DNA of 37,998 nucleotides from an uncultured Legionella sp. (GTDB lineage Bacteria; Pseudomonadota; Gammaproteobacteria; Legionellales; Legionellaceae): positions 1-37,998 of the forward strand of contig NZ_CALMPD010000202.1 of assembly GCF_937871865.1 (NCBI RefSeq). The letters run 5' to 3'. Both the position numbers and the translations under genes were made by a program. The notes beneath the pieces were generated by a model that was given only the letters and a program-made list of their open reading frames with translations, was not told the DNA's origin and did not search any database. Shown here one piece after another: positions 17,641-25,524 of the stretch (its first letter is position 1; each line of letters begins with the position of its first letter).

Positions 17641-17922
17641 TTAAACGTGCTTGTCTATAGAACCACTAATTATTTCATCAAGCAAACTTAACAAATGCAA
17701 GTATTCATCAGACGGCATTTTTCGAATCACTTTATCTGAGAGTTTCTCTGTAACTATAGTTTGTAATAATCCTGTTGCATGATCCAGGGCTTGTCTGGTT
17801 TCCGGATCCATCGTCGAATTGACGATATTTGTCAGATTATCTGTGCTAATTGGTTCTTCTGCTATGTGTATTGCTTCGTTCGGTCCTGCTGAACTCACTG
17901 AGGGTATTGGATTTATATTCAT
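17641..17922 (-). CDS. flaG: FlaG family flagellar protein
   Basis: 93 residues from the ATG at 17922, chosen because AAAGGAG lies 6 bases before it; a TTG 21 bases upstream is unlikely. The second half (TEKLSDKVIRKMPSDEYLHLLSLLDEI, about 60-86) matches the FlaG pattern 'vIRqIPseexL'. FlaG proteins affect filament length in other bacteria. The first half is low-complexity and unfolded-looking. Placed between flaA and fliD, as is usual in Legionella and Vibrio-type operons. It may be read partly from the flaA promoter through the terminator. Confidence 0.8.
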   Translation of the reverse strand: MNINPIPSVSSAGPNEAIHIAEEPISTDNLTNIVNSTMDPETRQALDHATGLLQTIVTEKLSDKVIRKMPSDEYLHLLSLLDEIISGSIDKHV

Positions 17923-17960
17923 TTCATACTCCTTTATACCCAAATAACATTGGGGGTATA

Positions 17961-17994
17961 AACAAAACTACGGTGCAGCCGGAGCTACACCGTA
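17961..17994 (-). terminator. Rho-independent terminator of flaA
   Basis: On the minus strand, TACGGTGTAGC, loop TCCG, GCTGCACCGTA, then GTTTTGTT. It has an 11-bp stem with one G-U pair and a T-rich tail, starting 12 bases past the flaA stop. It would let flaA be made in excess over flaG-fliD-fliS. Confidence 0.85.
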
Positions 17995-18005
17995 ATTATT
18001 ACATC

Positions 18006-19433
18006 TTATCTGCCTAACAATGAAAGAACAGATTGAGGCATGCTGTTCGCTTGAGCTAACATCGCTGTACCTGCTTGTTGCAGAATTTGGTTCTTGGTCA
18101 AATTCGCCATTTCTGATGCGTAGTCAGCGTCCAGGATTCGGCTACGAGCAGCTGAAAGGTTATCTGATACGTTTTGCAGGTTCGCAATAGTAGAATCAAA
18201 TCGGTTTTGCAGAGCACCCATACTGGCTCTGTTAGCACTTACACTGTTCAGAGCTGCATCGATACGTTTGATTGCGGTTTGAGCTCCTGCTGCAGTACTG
18301 ATATCAACTGTATCAACTCCAAGAGCATCTTTAGCAATTGCAGCGCTTAGGCCTAAGGTAGCAACTGTACCGCCGATGTTAATGGTATCTGTTGCGCTTA
18401 CAGACAGTGTGCCTCGTAATACGCCATCGAAATCTCCGCCAGTTACAGACATACCGTCAGTACCAGCAGTAAAACCAGCACCACTTTCTGTAACAGTAAT
18501 GTTTCTGCCATCAGCTGCTGTCAGGGTAATATCACCGCCGTTAAGAGATGCAGTAATACCAGTTTGATCACTTACACCATTAATTGCATCGCGAAGAGTA
18601 GTATTACTCATAGCTGTCGATACGTCCTGACCAGTAAATACGGCTACACCATTAAGCGTCAGGCTATAAGTATCGGCTGCTGTTCCGCCTATTGCACCAA
18701 CTGTTTGAGTACCAGTGGTTGTTGCTGTGACTGATAAGCCTGCTACGCCAGCATCATTAAGCGCAGCTGCTTTTGCATATGCTGATGTTCCATCTTGTCC
18801 ATTTAATGCACCTGCGAAACCTGCAGATGAGTTAATAGTAGATGATGCTCCACCACCCAGGGAAACAGTAATGTCAGTAGAGGCTGCACCAGACACTTCT
18901 GTTCCGGTCTCTGTTGCAATGCCACCTATAGAGGAAGCTTTAATACTTCCGATACTGAACGTAATGGTTTGGTTTGCGTTAGCACCTACCTGGAAGCTTG
19001 CATTGGAAAATGAACCATCGAGGATTCTTTGACCATTAAATTCAGTGTTGCCAGAAATACGGTTTAACTCACTTTGTAACTGAGATACTTCACTTTGAAG
19101 TGACGCACGGTCAGATGAGTTGTTGGTTGAGTTTGCTGCCTGAACAGACAATTGACGCATACGTTGAAGAATATTGGTGGTTTCCTGCATTGCTCCTTCA
19201 GCCACCTGAGCTAGAGATATACCGTCATTCGCATTTCTGACAGCCATGTTCATCCCGCTTATTTGAGCGGTCATACGTTGGGAAATTGCCAATCCTGCAG
19301 CATCGTCTTTGGCACTGTTAATTCTTAGGCCAGATGATAACCGCTGAATTGAAGTTTGCATTGCGTTACTTGATACCCCTAGGTTACGTTGGGCCGTAAG
19401 CGATACTACGTTCGTATTAATTACTTGAGCCAT
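18006..19433 (-). CDS. flaA: Flagellin FlaA
   Basis: The filament subunit; 475 residues. The conserved N-terminal D0/D1 region (1-170) begins [18 protein letters not shown]. The variable centre (about 175-370) is Gly/Thr/Ala-rich. The C-terminal D1/D0 (about 385-475) ends [11 protein letters not shown]. The D1 stretch [16 protein letters not shown] (89-104) with Arg91, Leu95 and Glu115 matches the TLR5-binding residues of Salmonella FliC. The Leu-rich C terminus is the kind read by NAIP5. Transcribed from a clear sigma-28 promoter, with GAGGAG 8 bases or so before the ATG. Confidence 0.97.
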   Translation of the reverse strand: MAQVINTNVVSLTAQRNLGVSSNAMQTSIQRLSSGLRINSAKDDAAGLAISQRMTAQISGMNMAVRNANDGISLAQVAEGAMQETTNILQRMRQLSVQAANSTNNSSDRASLQSEVSQLQSELNRISGNTEFNGQRILDGSFSNASFQVGANANQTITFSIGSIKASSIGGIATETGTEVSGAASTDITVSLGGGASSTINSSAGFAGALNGQDGTSAYAKAAALNDAGVAGLSVTATTTGTQTVGAIGGTAADTYSLTLNGVAVFTGQDVSTAMSNTTLRDAINGVSDQTGITASLNGGDITLTAADGRNITVTESGAGFTAGTDGMSVTGGDFDGVLRGTLSVSATDTINIGGTVATLGLSAAIAKDALGVDTVDISTAAGAQTAIKRIDAALNSVSANRASMGALQNRFDSTIANLQNVSDNLSAARSRILDADYASEMANLTKNQILQQAGTAMLAQANSMPQSVLSLLGR

Positions 19434-19515
19434 GATTTTAGTCTCCTCAGACCTGAATCCCTATTTGTACCCGATAAATCATTATTTTGTTGCAAATTTA
19501 TCGTACCCACTCAAG

Positions 19516-19542
19516 TTATCGGAAATTATCTAAAAAACTTTA
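19516..19542 (-). promoter_or_regulatory. Sigma-28 (FliA) promoter of flaA
   Basis: On the minus strand, TAAAGTTT (19542-19535), an 11-base spacer, then TCCGATAA (19523-19516). The enterobacterial consensus is TAAAGTTT-N11-GCCGATAA, so 15 of 16 bases and the spacing agree. The leader would be about 75 nt. Confidence 0.92.
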
Positions 19543-19675
19543 GCCCTGATAGTACATTTTTTTTTAAAATACAAAAAAATATTTAATAAAATTAACATGT
19601 TGTATTTTTAATCATATTGAATTAATTGTTTTAAAAGGTTTTTTGTTCTAGTAGATTTAAATAATTATTAATGAG

Positions 19676-19745
19676 AAAATAGCCTCTGTTAAAATAAAGA
19701 AGACAGGGCTGCAGCCATAAAGACTTTAAGTGATCAGGCTATTTT
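19676..19745 (+). repeat. Spaced inverted repeat upstream of accD, possible structured RNA
   Basis: AAAATAGCCT (19676-19685) and AGGCTATTTT (19736-19745) are exact complements 50 bases apart, followed by one more T. Between them is the palindrome GGCTGCAGCC (19707-19716). The layout could be a small folded RNA ending in a T run, or an upstream control element. It lies before the likely accD promoter, so it is not part of the accD leader. Confidence 0.4.
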
Positions 19746-19778
19746 TACCTCTGGTAAATGTGGTTAGTTCATCATCAG

Positions 19779-19806
19779 TTAAGATTCTCTTTATTTTGTG
19801 TATAAT
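19779..19806 (+). promoter_or_regulatory. Probable sigma-70 promoter of accD
   Basis: TTAAGA (19779-19784), 16-base spacer, perfect TATAAT (19801-19806). The ATG follows 31 bases later, with TAGG as a weak ribosome site. Confidence 0.6.
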
Positions 19807-19837
19807 ATTAAACGATTCAATTTATAGGTTCTAATTT

Positions 19838-20722
19838 ATGAGCTGGTTTAAAAAACTATTACCATCAAGAATAAGAACTGAAACCTCGCAAAAAAAAGGG
19901 GTTCCAGAAGGGTTATGGGTTAAATGTTTGGGGTGCAATGAGGTACTTTATAGTACTGAATTAGCCAAATATCTAATGGTATGTCCTTCATGTAATTTTC
20001 ATCACCGCATTTCGGCGCGAGTTCGAATAGCTCAATTTCTTGACGAAAATGGACAAGAAGAAATAGCCTCATCTCTTGAACCTCAGGATCGATTAAAGTT
20101 CAGGGATTCCAAGAAATATAAGGACAGAATTTCACAAGCTCAAAAGGCTACTGGTGAAAAAGAAGCTCTGATCGTGATGAAAGGTACTTTATCGCAACAA
20201 CCAGTCATTGTCAGTTCCTTTGAATTTAGCTTTATGGGTGGTTCCATGGGAGCTACTGTCGGAGAGAAGTTTGTACGTGCTGTCAATGTTGCTACAGAAG
20301 AAAGGCGTCCTTACATTTGTTTTACGGCAAGTGGTGGTGCCAGAATGCAAGAAGGACTTTTTTCATTAATGCAAATGGCTAAAACATCAGCTGCATTAGC
20401 TAAATACGCAGAATTGGGATTACCCTTTATTGTCGTGTTGACCGATCCTACTATGGGAGGAGTTTCTGCAAGTTTTGCCAGCCTTGGCGATATTATTATT
20501 GCGGAACCAGATGCTTTAATTGGTTTCGCAGGTCCACGGGTTATTGAGCAAACCGTGAGGCAGACGCTTCCTGATGGGTTTCAACGAAGTGAGTTTCTAT
20601 TGGAGCATGGACACATCGATATGGTAGTAGAGCGCAAGAATCTACGATCAACAATTTCAGAACTCGTTGCTAAGCTAAATCACAAAGGTATGGAGACTTG
20701 TTTTGCTCAAGTCGTTGAATGA
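19838..20722 (+). CDS. accD: Acetyl-CoA carboxylase carboxyltransferase subunit beta
   Basis: With AccA it moves the carboxyl group from biotin to acetyl-CoA, the first step of fatty acid synthesis. 294 residues. N-terminal zinc ribbon Cys30-x2-Cys33 ... Cys49-x2-Cys52. The crotonase-like core has [26 protein letters not shown] and [12 protein letters not shown]. Full length. First gene of accD-folC-dedD-cvpA; its 3' end overlaps folC by 20 bases. Confidence 0.96.
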   Translation: MSWFKKLLPSRIRTETSQKKGVPEGLWVKCLGCNEVLYSTELAKYLMVCPSCNFHHRISARVRIAQFLDENGQEEIASSLEPQDRLKFRDSKKYKDRISQAQKATGEKEALIVMKGTLSQQPVIVSSFEFSFMGGSMGATVGEKFVRAVNVATEERRPYICFTASGGARMQEGLFSLMQMAKTSAALAKYAELGLPFIVVLTDPTMGGVSASFASLGDIIIAEPDALIGFAGPRVIEQTVRQTLPDGFQRSEFLLEHGHIDMVVERKNLRSTISELVAKLNHKGMETCFAQVVE

Positions 20723-21989
20723 GTGGGATTTACATGATTGGTTAGTCAATCTGGAATCCCGACATACTCAGGAAATACAACTGGGGCTTGAGCGCATACT
20801 TGAAGTAGCTAAAAAATTAAATGTACTCAATCCTGATTGCAAGATAGTTACTGTAGCCGGTACCAATGGTAAAGGTTCTACAGTAACTGCTCTTGAAGCC
20901 ATATATCACACTGCTGGTTATAGAACGGGCTCTTACACGTCACCTCATCTGATTCATTTTAATGAACGTATCCGGGTTAATTTAAAATCCATCTCTGATG
21001 CGAATTTATGTCATGCTTTTTCTATAGTTGAGAGTACGAGAGGCGAGACAAATCTTACCTATTTTGAAATGGCTACTCTTGCTGCCCTGGTATATTTTAA
21101 ACATCAAAATCTTGATGTATTGATCCTGGAGGTTGGACTGGGTGGTCGGTTAGATGCAACTAATATCATTGATGCAGACTTATCAATAATCACAACAATA
21201 GATTATGATCATCAGGATTTTCTTGGTACAACACTTGAAGCTATCGGCTTTGAAAAAGCTGGTATTTTGAGGCAGGACAAACCTTTTATCTATGCAGATG
21301 AGAATCCGCCAGAAAGTATACTGGATGTGGCATCGAATCTTTCTTCTGCTGTTTATTCGTATTCGAATGACTTTTTTTTTGCAGCTCATCACAACTCCTG
21401 GGATTTTATTTTTCAGGGAGAGTCTCTTTGTGGCTTACCTATACCCCGAATTCAATTGAAATCTGCTGCTGCCGCAATACTCGCCAGCCGATTATTGGCA
21501 GATGATTTACCTGTTCCTGAGAAAGATTATTTTAAAGCAATGGAACGCATTTTTATTCCTGGGCGACTGCAGTTGCAAAAGGGTAATGTAAATATTTTGT
21601 ATGATGTCTCTCATAATCCTCAATCAGCGAAACTACTTGCAGCTGCAATAAAACAGATGAATGTAACCGGGCGAGTACATGCAGTGTTTAGTGTGCTGAA
21701 GGATAAAGATATTTTGGGATTAATTTTTCCACTAAAGGATTGTGTCGAACGATGGTATCCTGCACAATTGGATAACAAACGTGCTGCTAGTTCCGAATTA
21801 ATATTGACCAGCTTTAAAGATGCAGAACTATTTGTTGATGTTTGTTATACTAGTCCACTTGTTGCCTTTGAACAAGCTAGAGCTGTGGCTGTAGCTGGAG
21901 ACTTAATTATTGTTTATGGGTCATTTTTTACGGTTAGTCATGTAATGGCTGCCCAACAACACATCTTTGAGCAGAAGGAGATTCAATGA
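20703..21989 (+). CDS. folC: Folylpolyglutamate/dihydrofolate synthase
   Basis: Makes dihydrofolate from dihydropteroate and extends the polyglutamate tail. 428 residues. P-loop GTNGKGST (53-60), [22 protein letters not shown] with the FolC acidic residues, EKAGI (substrate Lys), and YDVSHNPQS. The best start is TTG at 20703: a GGAG lies 7 bases before it, and no ATG exists in frame near the N terminus. TTG at 20715 is an alternative. The stop overlaps the dedD start (ATGA). Confidence 0.95.
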   Translation: MLKSLNEWDLHDWLVNLESRHTQEIQLGLERILEVAKKLNVLNPDCKIVTVAGTNGKGSTVTALEAIYHTAGYRTGSYTSPHLIHFNERIRVNLKSISDANLCHAFSIVESTRGETNLTYFEMATLAALVYFKHQNLDVLILEVGLGGRLDATNIIDADLSIITTIDYDHQDFLGTTLEAIGFEKAGILRQDKPFIYADENPPESILDVASNLSSAVYSYSNDFFFAAHHNSWDFIFQGESLCGLPIPRIQLKSAAAAILASRLLADDLPVPEKDYFKAMERIFIPGRLQLQKGNVNILYDVSHNPQSAKLLAAAIKQMNVTGRVHAVFSVLKDKDILGLIFPLKDCVERWYPAQLDNKRAASSELILTSFKDAELFVDVCYTSPLVAFEQARAVAVAGDLIIVYGSFFTVSHVMAAQQHIFEQKEIQ

Positions 21990-22753
21990 AACTGGTAATG
22001 GATGAGAAACTTAAGCATCGGTTAATTGGTTTGGCTGTTATCCTTTCATTAGGAGCGATATTTGCTCCTGCTGTTATGAAAAAATCAAGTCAAAATCTTG
22101 AGAATAACTACAGCGTAAATATAAAATTACCTCCTAAACCATTGGCCCCTGATGTGGTTTCTTCCAATGAGACTGAGGTATTCAAGACCATCAAAGTGGC
22201 AAAGGTGAAAATACCACCCGTATCCGATGAGCATCAATTATCTGAGCTAGTCAACGCAGAAGCGATTAAATCTGATGCGATTGATACATCTAATGCTCCA
22301 GTGCATGCACGCGCAGAGCCCAATGTTAAACCTGCGCCAGTTCAGCTTGCCCTGAATGAAGTGGTACATACGACTACTAAAAAAGCGATTACAGTTGCTG
22401 CTGTAAAACCGAAAAATACTGCACCAGTTGTTGCTGCTCGTAGTAAACCAGTTGCAAAACCCACTAAAGTCGCGCAGGTTGCCAAGACCAAAACAGTCCC
22501 TATAAGCAAGAAGGATGTTTATGCTGTTCAATTAGCGTCTTTTTCGCAATTATCTAATGCTCAATCTTTAGTTAATCGCCTGCATACTAAAGGATATAAA
22601 GCTAATTATATTAGAATCGCAGGAAAAAATGGTCCTGTTTATAAAGTCTATGTCGGGCATTCACCTCGTAAGCTTGATGTAATGAAGGTAAAAACTCAAT
22701 TAGCCAGCGCCATGCAGTTGAATGGTTTTATTGTGAATACTGGAGTTAGTTAA
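21986..22753 (+). CDS. dedD: DedD-like SPOR-domain cell-division protein
   Basis: 255 residues. A short cytoplasmic end, one membrane helix (about 13-31, LIGLAVILSLGAIFAPAVM), a Pro/Lys/Ala-rich periplasmic linker (about 35-170), and a C-terminal SPOR domain (about 174-250, YAVQLASFSQLSNAQSLVNRL ... YKVYVGHS). SPOR domains bind denuded glycan strands at the septum. GGAG lies 6 bases before the ATG. The position between folC and cvpA matches E. coli dedD. Confidence 0.88.
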   Translation: MKLVMDEKLKHRLIGLAVILSLGAIFAPAVMKKSSQNLENNYSVNIKLPPKPLAPDVVSSNETEVFKTIKVAKVKIPPVSDEHQLSELVNAEAIKSDAIDTSNAPVHARAEPNVKPAPVQLALNEVVHTTTKKAITVAAVKPKNTAPVVAARSKPVAKPTKVAQVAKTKTVPISKKDVYAVQLASFSQLSNAQSLVNRLHTKGYKANYIRIAGKNGPVYKVYVGHSPRKLDVMKVKTQLASAMQLNGFIVNTGVS

Positions 22754-22754
22754 C

Positions 22755-23288
22755 ATGCTATTGCAATGGGTTGATATTGGCATCATTGCCATCATTGGTT
22801 TATCTGTGCTGACTGGATTGTTTCGGGGCTTTGTTAAAGAGCTTGTTGCATTATGTGTATGGGCGCTTGCGATATGGCTGGGGTTCAATTATTCACAAAG
22901 CCTGGATCCTTGGCTACAGTCCTATATTCAGGAGCAATCCGCTCGAACGGCAGTTGCTTTTATAATGATACTGTTTGCAACCTTACTGGCTGGCGGTATT
23001 GTTAACGCCATTCTCAGTTTTATTTTAAAACGTGCTGGTTTGAGCGGTACGGATAGAACACTGGGTATGGGGTTTGGTTTTTTACGTGGGGTTTTCATTG
23101 TAGCTTTAATTATGGTCGCAGTTAAAATGACATCATTACCATATCAGGAATATTCCAAAGAATCTAAATTGTATGCGCAGTTTGATCCAGTGGTTTCATT
23201 GCTTTACTCTCATTTACCTGAATTTATCAAACAGGTTAAAACAGTTGATCGCACTGAAAACATTATTGATACAGTCCCCACCGTTTAA
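22755..23288 (+). CDS. cvpA: CvpA family inner-membrane protein
   Basis: 177 residues with four membrane segments (about 5-23, 28-45, 64-90, 102-122). The N-terminal WVDIGIIAIIGLSVLTGLFRGFVKEL is typical of CvpA, named for colicin V production in E. coli and linked to envelope integrity. It follows dedD by one base. In E. coli purF comes next; here the convergent nadD follows, and the last 26 bases of the two genes overlap. Confidence 0.9.
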   Translation: MLLQWVDIGIIAIIGLSVLTGLFRGFVKELVALCVWALAIWLGFNYSQSLDPWLQSYIQEQSARTAVAFIMILFATLLAGGIVNAILSFILKRAGLSGTDRTLGMGFGFLRGVFIVALIMVAVKMTSLPYQEYSKESKLYAQFDPVVSLLYSHLPEFIKQVKTVDRTENIIDTVPTV

Positions 23289-23898
23289 TGTATGCATAAA
23301 CCTCCTCGGGCAACTCATTTCTAATTTCTTGATGTTGCCTTAGTTTCTTACGAAGTTCTGTTGATGAAATGCCATAGTTACCTGCGTTAAAGAAACAAAT
23401 AACTCCTGCTGTCCTGCTTTTTAGCATTGTTTCAGTGTTTGTCATATGAACATTCATCAGCTCTCTAATTTCTTCAGGTACTGGCTTCTCGCTGTAATGG
23501 CTTCTATTGATCACCAATAAATTAGCTAGTTCAATAATCTTTTTCCACTGATGCCATTGAGGCAAGGATAAAAAGGCATCATATCCCATAATTAAGTTGA
23601 TTGATGAGCCTGCATATTCCATCCTGAAGGTTTGTAAGGTTTCTACCATATAAGATGGGGTCTCTCGTTGTATTTCCCGTAAATCAACTTTAAAACCAGG
23701 GAGGTGCTTTATTGCTAATTCAAGCATTTGAATTCGCTGTTCATTACTCGCTAGGGTAGGTGGTTTTATCGCCGGTATTTTACAGGGCAAAAAATAAAAG
23801 GAGTCGAATTTAAAATGAGATTGAACCCGTTTACTGGTTTGAATATGACCTAAATGCACCGGATCAAAGGTTCCTCCAAAAATAGCTATACTATGCAT
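23263..23898 (-). CDS. nadD: Nicotinate-nucleotide adenylyltransferase
   Basis: Transfers AMP to nicotinate mononucleotide in NAD synthesis. 211 residues from the ATG at 23898, chosen because the family begins right there: MHSIAIFGGTFDPVHLGH with the nucleotidyltransferase GGTFDPxHxGH motif. The frame is open further upstream but only inside holA. ISSTELRKKL near the C terminus matches the SS-T-x-I/L-R motif. It overlaps the end of holA by 13 bases and is probably coupled to it. Confidence 0.94.
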   Translation of the reverse strand: MHSIAIFGGTFDPVHLGHIQTSKRVQSHFKFDSFYFLPCKIPAIKPPTLASNEQRIQMLELAIKHLPGFKVDLREIQRETPSYMVETLQTFRMEYAGSSINLIMGYDAFLSLPQWHQWKKIIELANLLVINRSHYSEKPVPEEIRELMNVHMTNTETMLKSRTAGVICFFNAGNYGISSTELRKKLRQHQEIRNELPEEVYAYIKRWGLYQ

Positions 23899-24911
23899 GG
23901 TGCACCCGATGTGTTTCCTAAACTTAAAGACAACGCCAGTTTCTCCAGTGAGTTCCAAACCTGAGAATTAAGACTGGATTTAATCTGTTCATCTATGCAT
24001 TTACAATATAGAAGTGCTTGTTGTAATAGAGTGTTGTTAAATCGTTTAATTGCAATTTGATACATGTTTGCTTTTTGCGGCCAAATCTTTAATTGGCTGC
24101 ATGCGGTTTTAAAATCTATTTTTTGCTGAATAAGATACAGTAATTGGATAAGTATTCGTGTTTCTTGAGTAAGCATCCATAGGACTAAAGTCGCTTCTGA
24201 TTTATTACTGGAGGCTTGTCGTACTATTTGAATCGCTTTGTCTGCATGACCCAGTAGACATGCATCTACCAATTCAAATAATGAATAGTCAGACTGATTG
24301 AACAGGTGTTCTAATGCTAATTCTTTGCTGATGATACTACCCGGAGAATTACTTAATGCGATTTTTTCAATTACTTGCGCGCATGCCAACATGTTTCCCT
24401 GGGTGTATTGGTAAATTAGTTCATTTACTTCTGTTGAGGTGTTTAGCGAGTAAAATTTAAAGCGCGAGCAGATCCAATTTTTCATTGCATCAGCACTTAG
24501 TGGATAAGCGACAACAACCAAAGCCTGATTGTTATTGGATAGCCACAATAATTGTTTCGCAGGTACATTAGGGGCACGAATAATAATAAAGCAACGTGAG
24601 TTTACTGCGTTGAGGTATGTGGTAAGCATTTTCTTACCAGACGCATCTATAGTTTTTTTATCGTAAAAAATATTTAATAAAGTAGTTTCAGAAAATAATG
24701 AGTAGCTGTTGGACTCTTCATAAACAGTGTTCCAGTCTTCAACTGACTGGATAGATATCATTTTTTCATCGCATTCATATTTGCTTTTTATAAATGCTTT
24801 TATTGTATTTAATGATTCTTCAATAAGATAATTATCCTGACCAACCAGAACATAGAGTGGAGCAATATTTTTTTGTATCTGGTGTGTTAGTGCTTGCTGT
24901 TTAATTTGCAT
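23886..24911 (-). CDS. holA: DNA polymerase III subunit delta
   Basis: Clamp-loader subunit that opens the beta sliding clamp. 341 residues, as expected (E. coli 343). The N-terminal AAA-like part has PLYVLVGQDNYLIEES (about 18-33), followed by the lid and C-terminal helical collar with FELVDACLLGHADKAIQIV and LWMLTQETRIL. Third of leuS-lptE-holA-nadD. The 127-base gap before it is long enough for its own promoter and includes a small GAGCA/TGCTC hairpin. Confidence 0.93.
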   Translation of the reverse strand: MQIKQQALTHQIQKNIAPLYVLVGQDNYLIEESLNTIKAFIKSKYECDEKMISIQSVEDWNTVYEESNSYSLFSETTLLNIFYDKKTIDASGKKMLTTYLNAVNSRCFIIIRAPNVPAKQLLWLSNNNQALVVVAYPLSADAMKNWICSRFKFYSLNTSTEVNELIYQYTQGNMLACAQVIEKIALSNSPGSIISKELALEHLFNQSDYSLFELVDACLLGHADKAIQIVRQASSNKSEATLVLWMLTQETRILIQLLYLIQQKIDFKTACSQLKIWPQKANMYQIAIKRFNNTLLQQALLYCKCIDEQIKSSLNSQVWNSLEKLALSLSLGNTSGAPCIV

Positions 24912-25038
24912 GATTTTTTTGTTTATCCAACTCTTTATTAGAGCACGAGCTATTGCTCAGTCGAACGGCTATTTTAGGTACATCTTGTGTCGCGGTAATT
25001 AAGTACAATAATTTTGACACAAATTACTGATATGTTAC

Positions 25039-25524
25039 TTATTTACGACTTATTTTATTGATTATTTGAACAACTGTATCTTGATTCATTTCACCAATTA
25101 ATATCGCCTGCTCCTGGTTAGAACCCAAAATCCGGTCATTATTTACCGTCAATTGACGAGTCACAGTGACCAGGCTTGGTGCTTTAATTATTTGCCCTTT
25201 AGGGGTTTGCAGCATAAATTCAGTCGTCATGATTAATTGGTATTGTCTTGGATTGGTGCTAGCACCAATACTGATAATTTGTTGGTGGATATTGGAATGG
25301 TTTATAATAACCCAATATTTTGCAAGAGCGGGATCAGGATTTACGTCAATTTTATATCCTTCCAGTTGCGTCTTTAATTTTGATACCAAATCTTTATTTC
25401 CATCCTTGGAAATAATTGCTACGTTATTAAGCCACTTCGGTATGTCTACCATCCCTCGCAGATGGAAGCCGCAAGCAGACAGTAGAAGAGCTAATAGCAG
25501 TGGTATACAGTAGCTTCTTTTCAT
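25039..25524 (-). CDS. lptE: LPS-assembly lipoprotein LptE
   Basis: Outer-membrane lipoprotein that plugs the LptD barrel and helps place LPS on the surface. 161 residues with a lipoprotein signal, LLSAC, lipidated Cys18, followed by GFHLRG, which is characteristic of LptE/RlpB. Its ATG overlaps the leuS stop by one base (TAATG). Confidence 0.93.
   Translation of the reverse strand: MKRSYCIPLLLALLLSACGFHLRGMVDIPKWLNNVAIISKDGNKDLVSKLKTQLEGYKIDVNPDPALAKYWVIINHSNIHQQIISIGASTNPRQYQLIMTTEFMLQTPKGQIIKAPSLVTVTRQLTVNNDRILGSNQEQAILIGEMNQDTVVQIINKISRK

Larger units (their letters stand above)
19434..19837. other. Divergent promoter region between flaA and accD
   Basis: Holds the sigma-28 promoter of flaA, a very AT-rich central part, a spaced 10-bp inverted repeat (19676-19745) and a probable sigma-70 promoter for accD. 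No gene seen. Confidence 0.75.

Noticed and set aside
18715..19032. 105-codon open frame antisense to flaA
   Set aside because: Arises from the biased codon use of the flagellin gene; Pro/Ala-rich and without signals.
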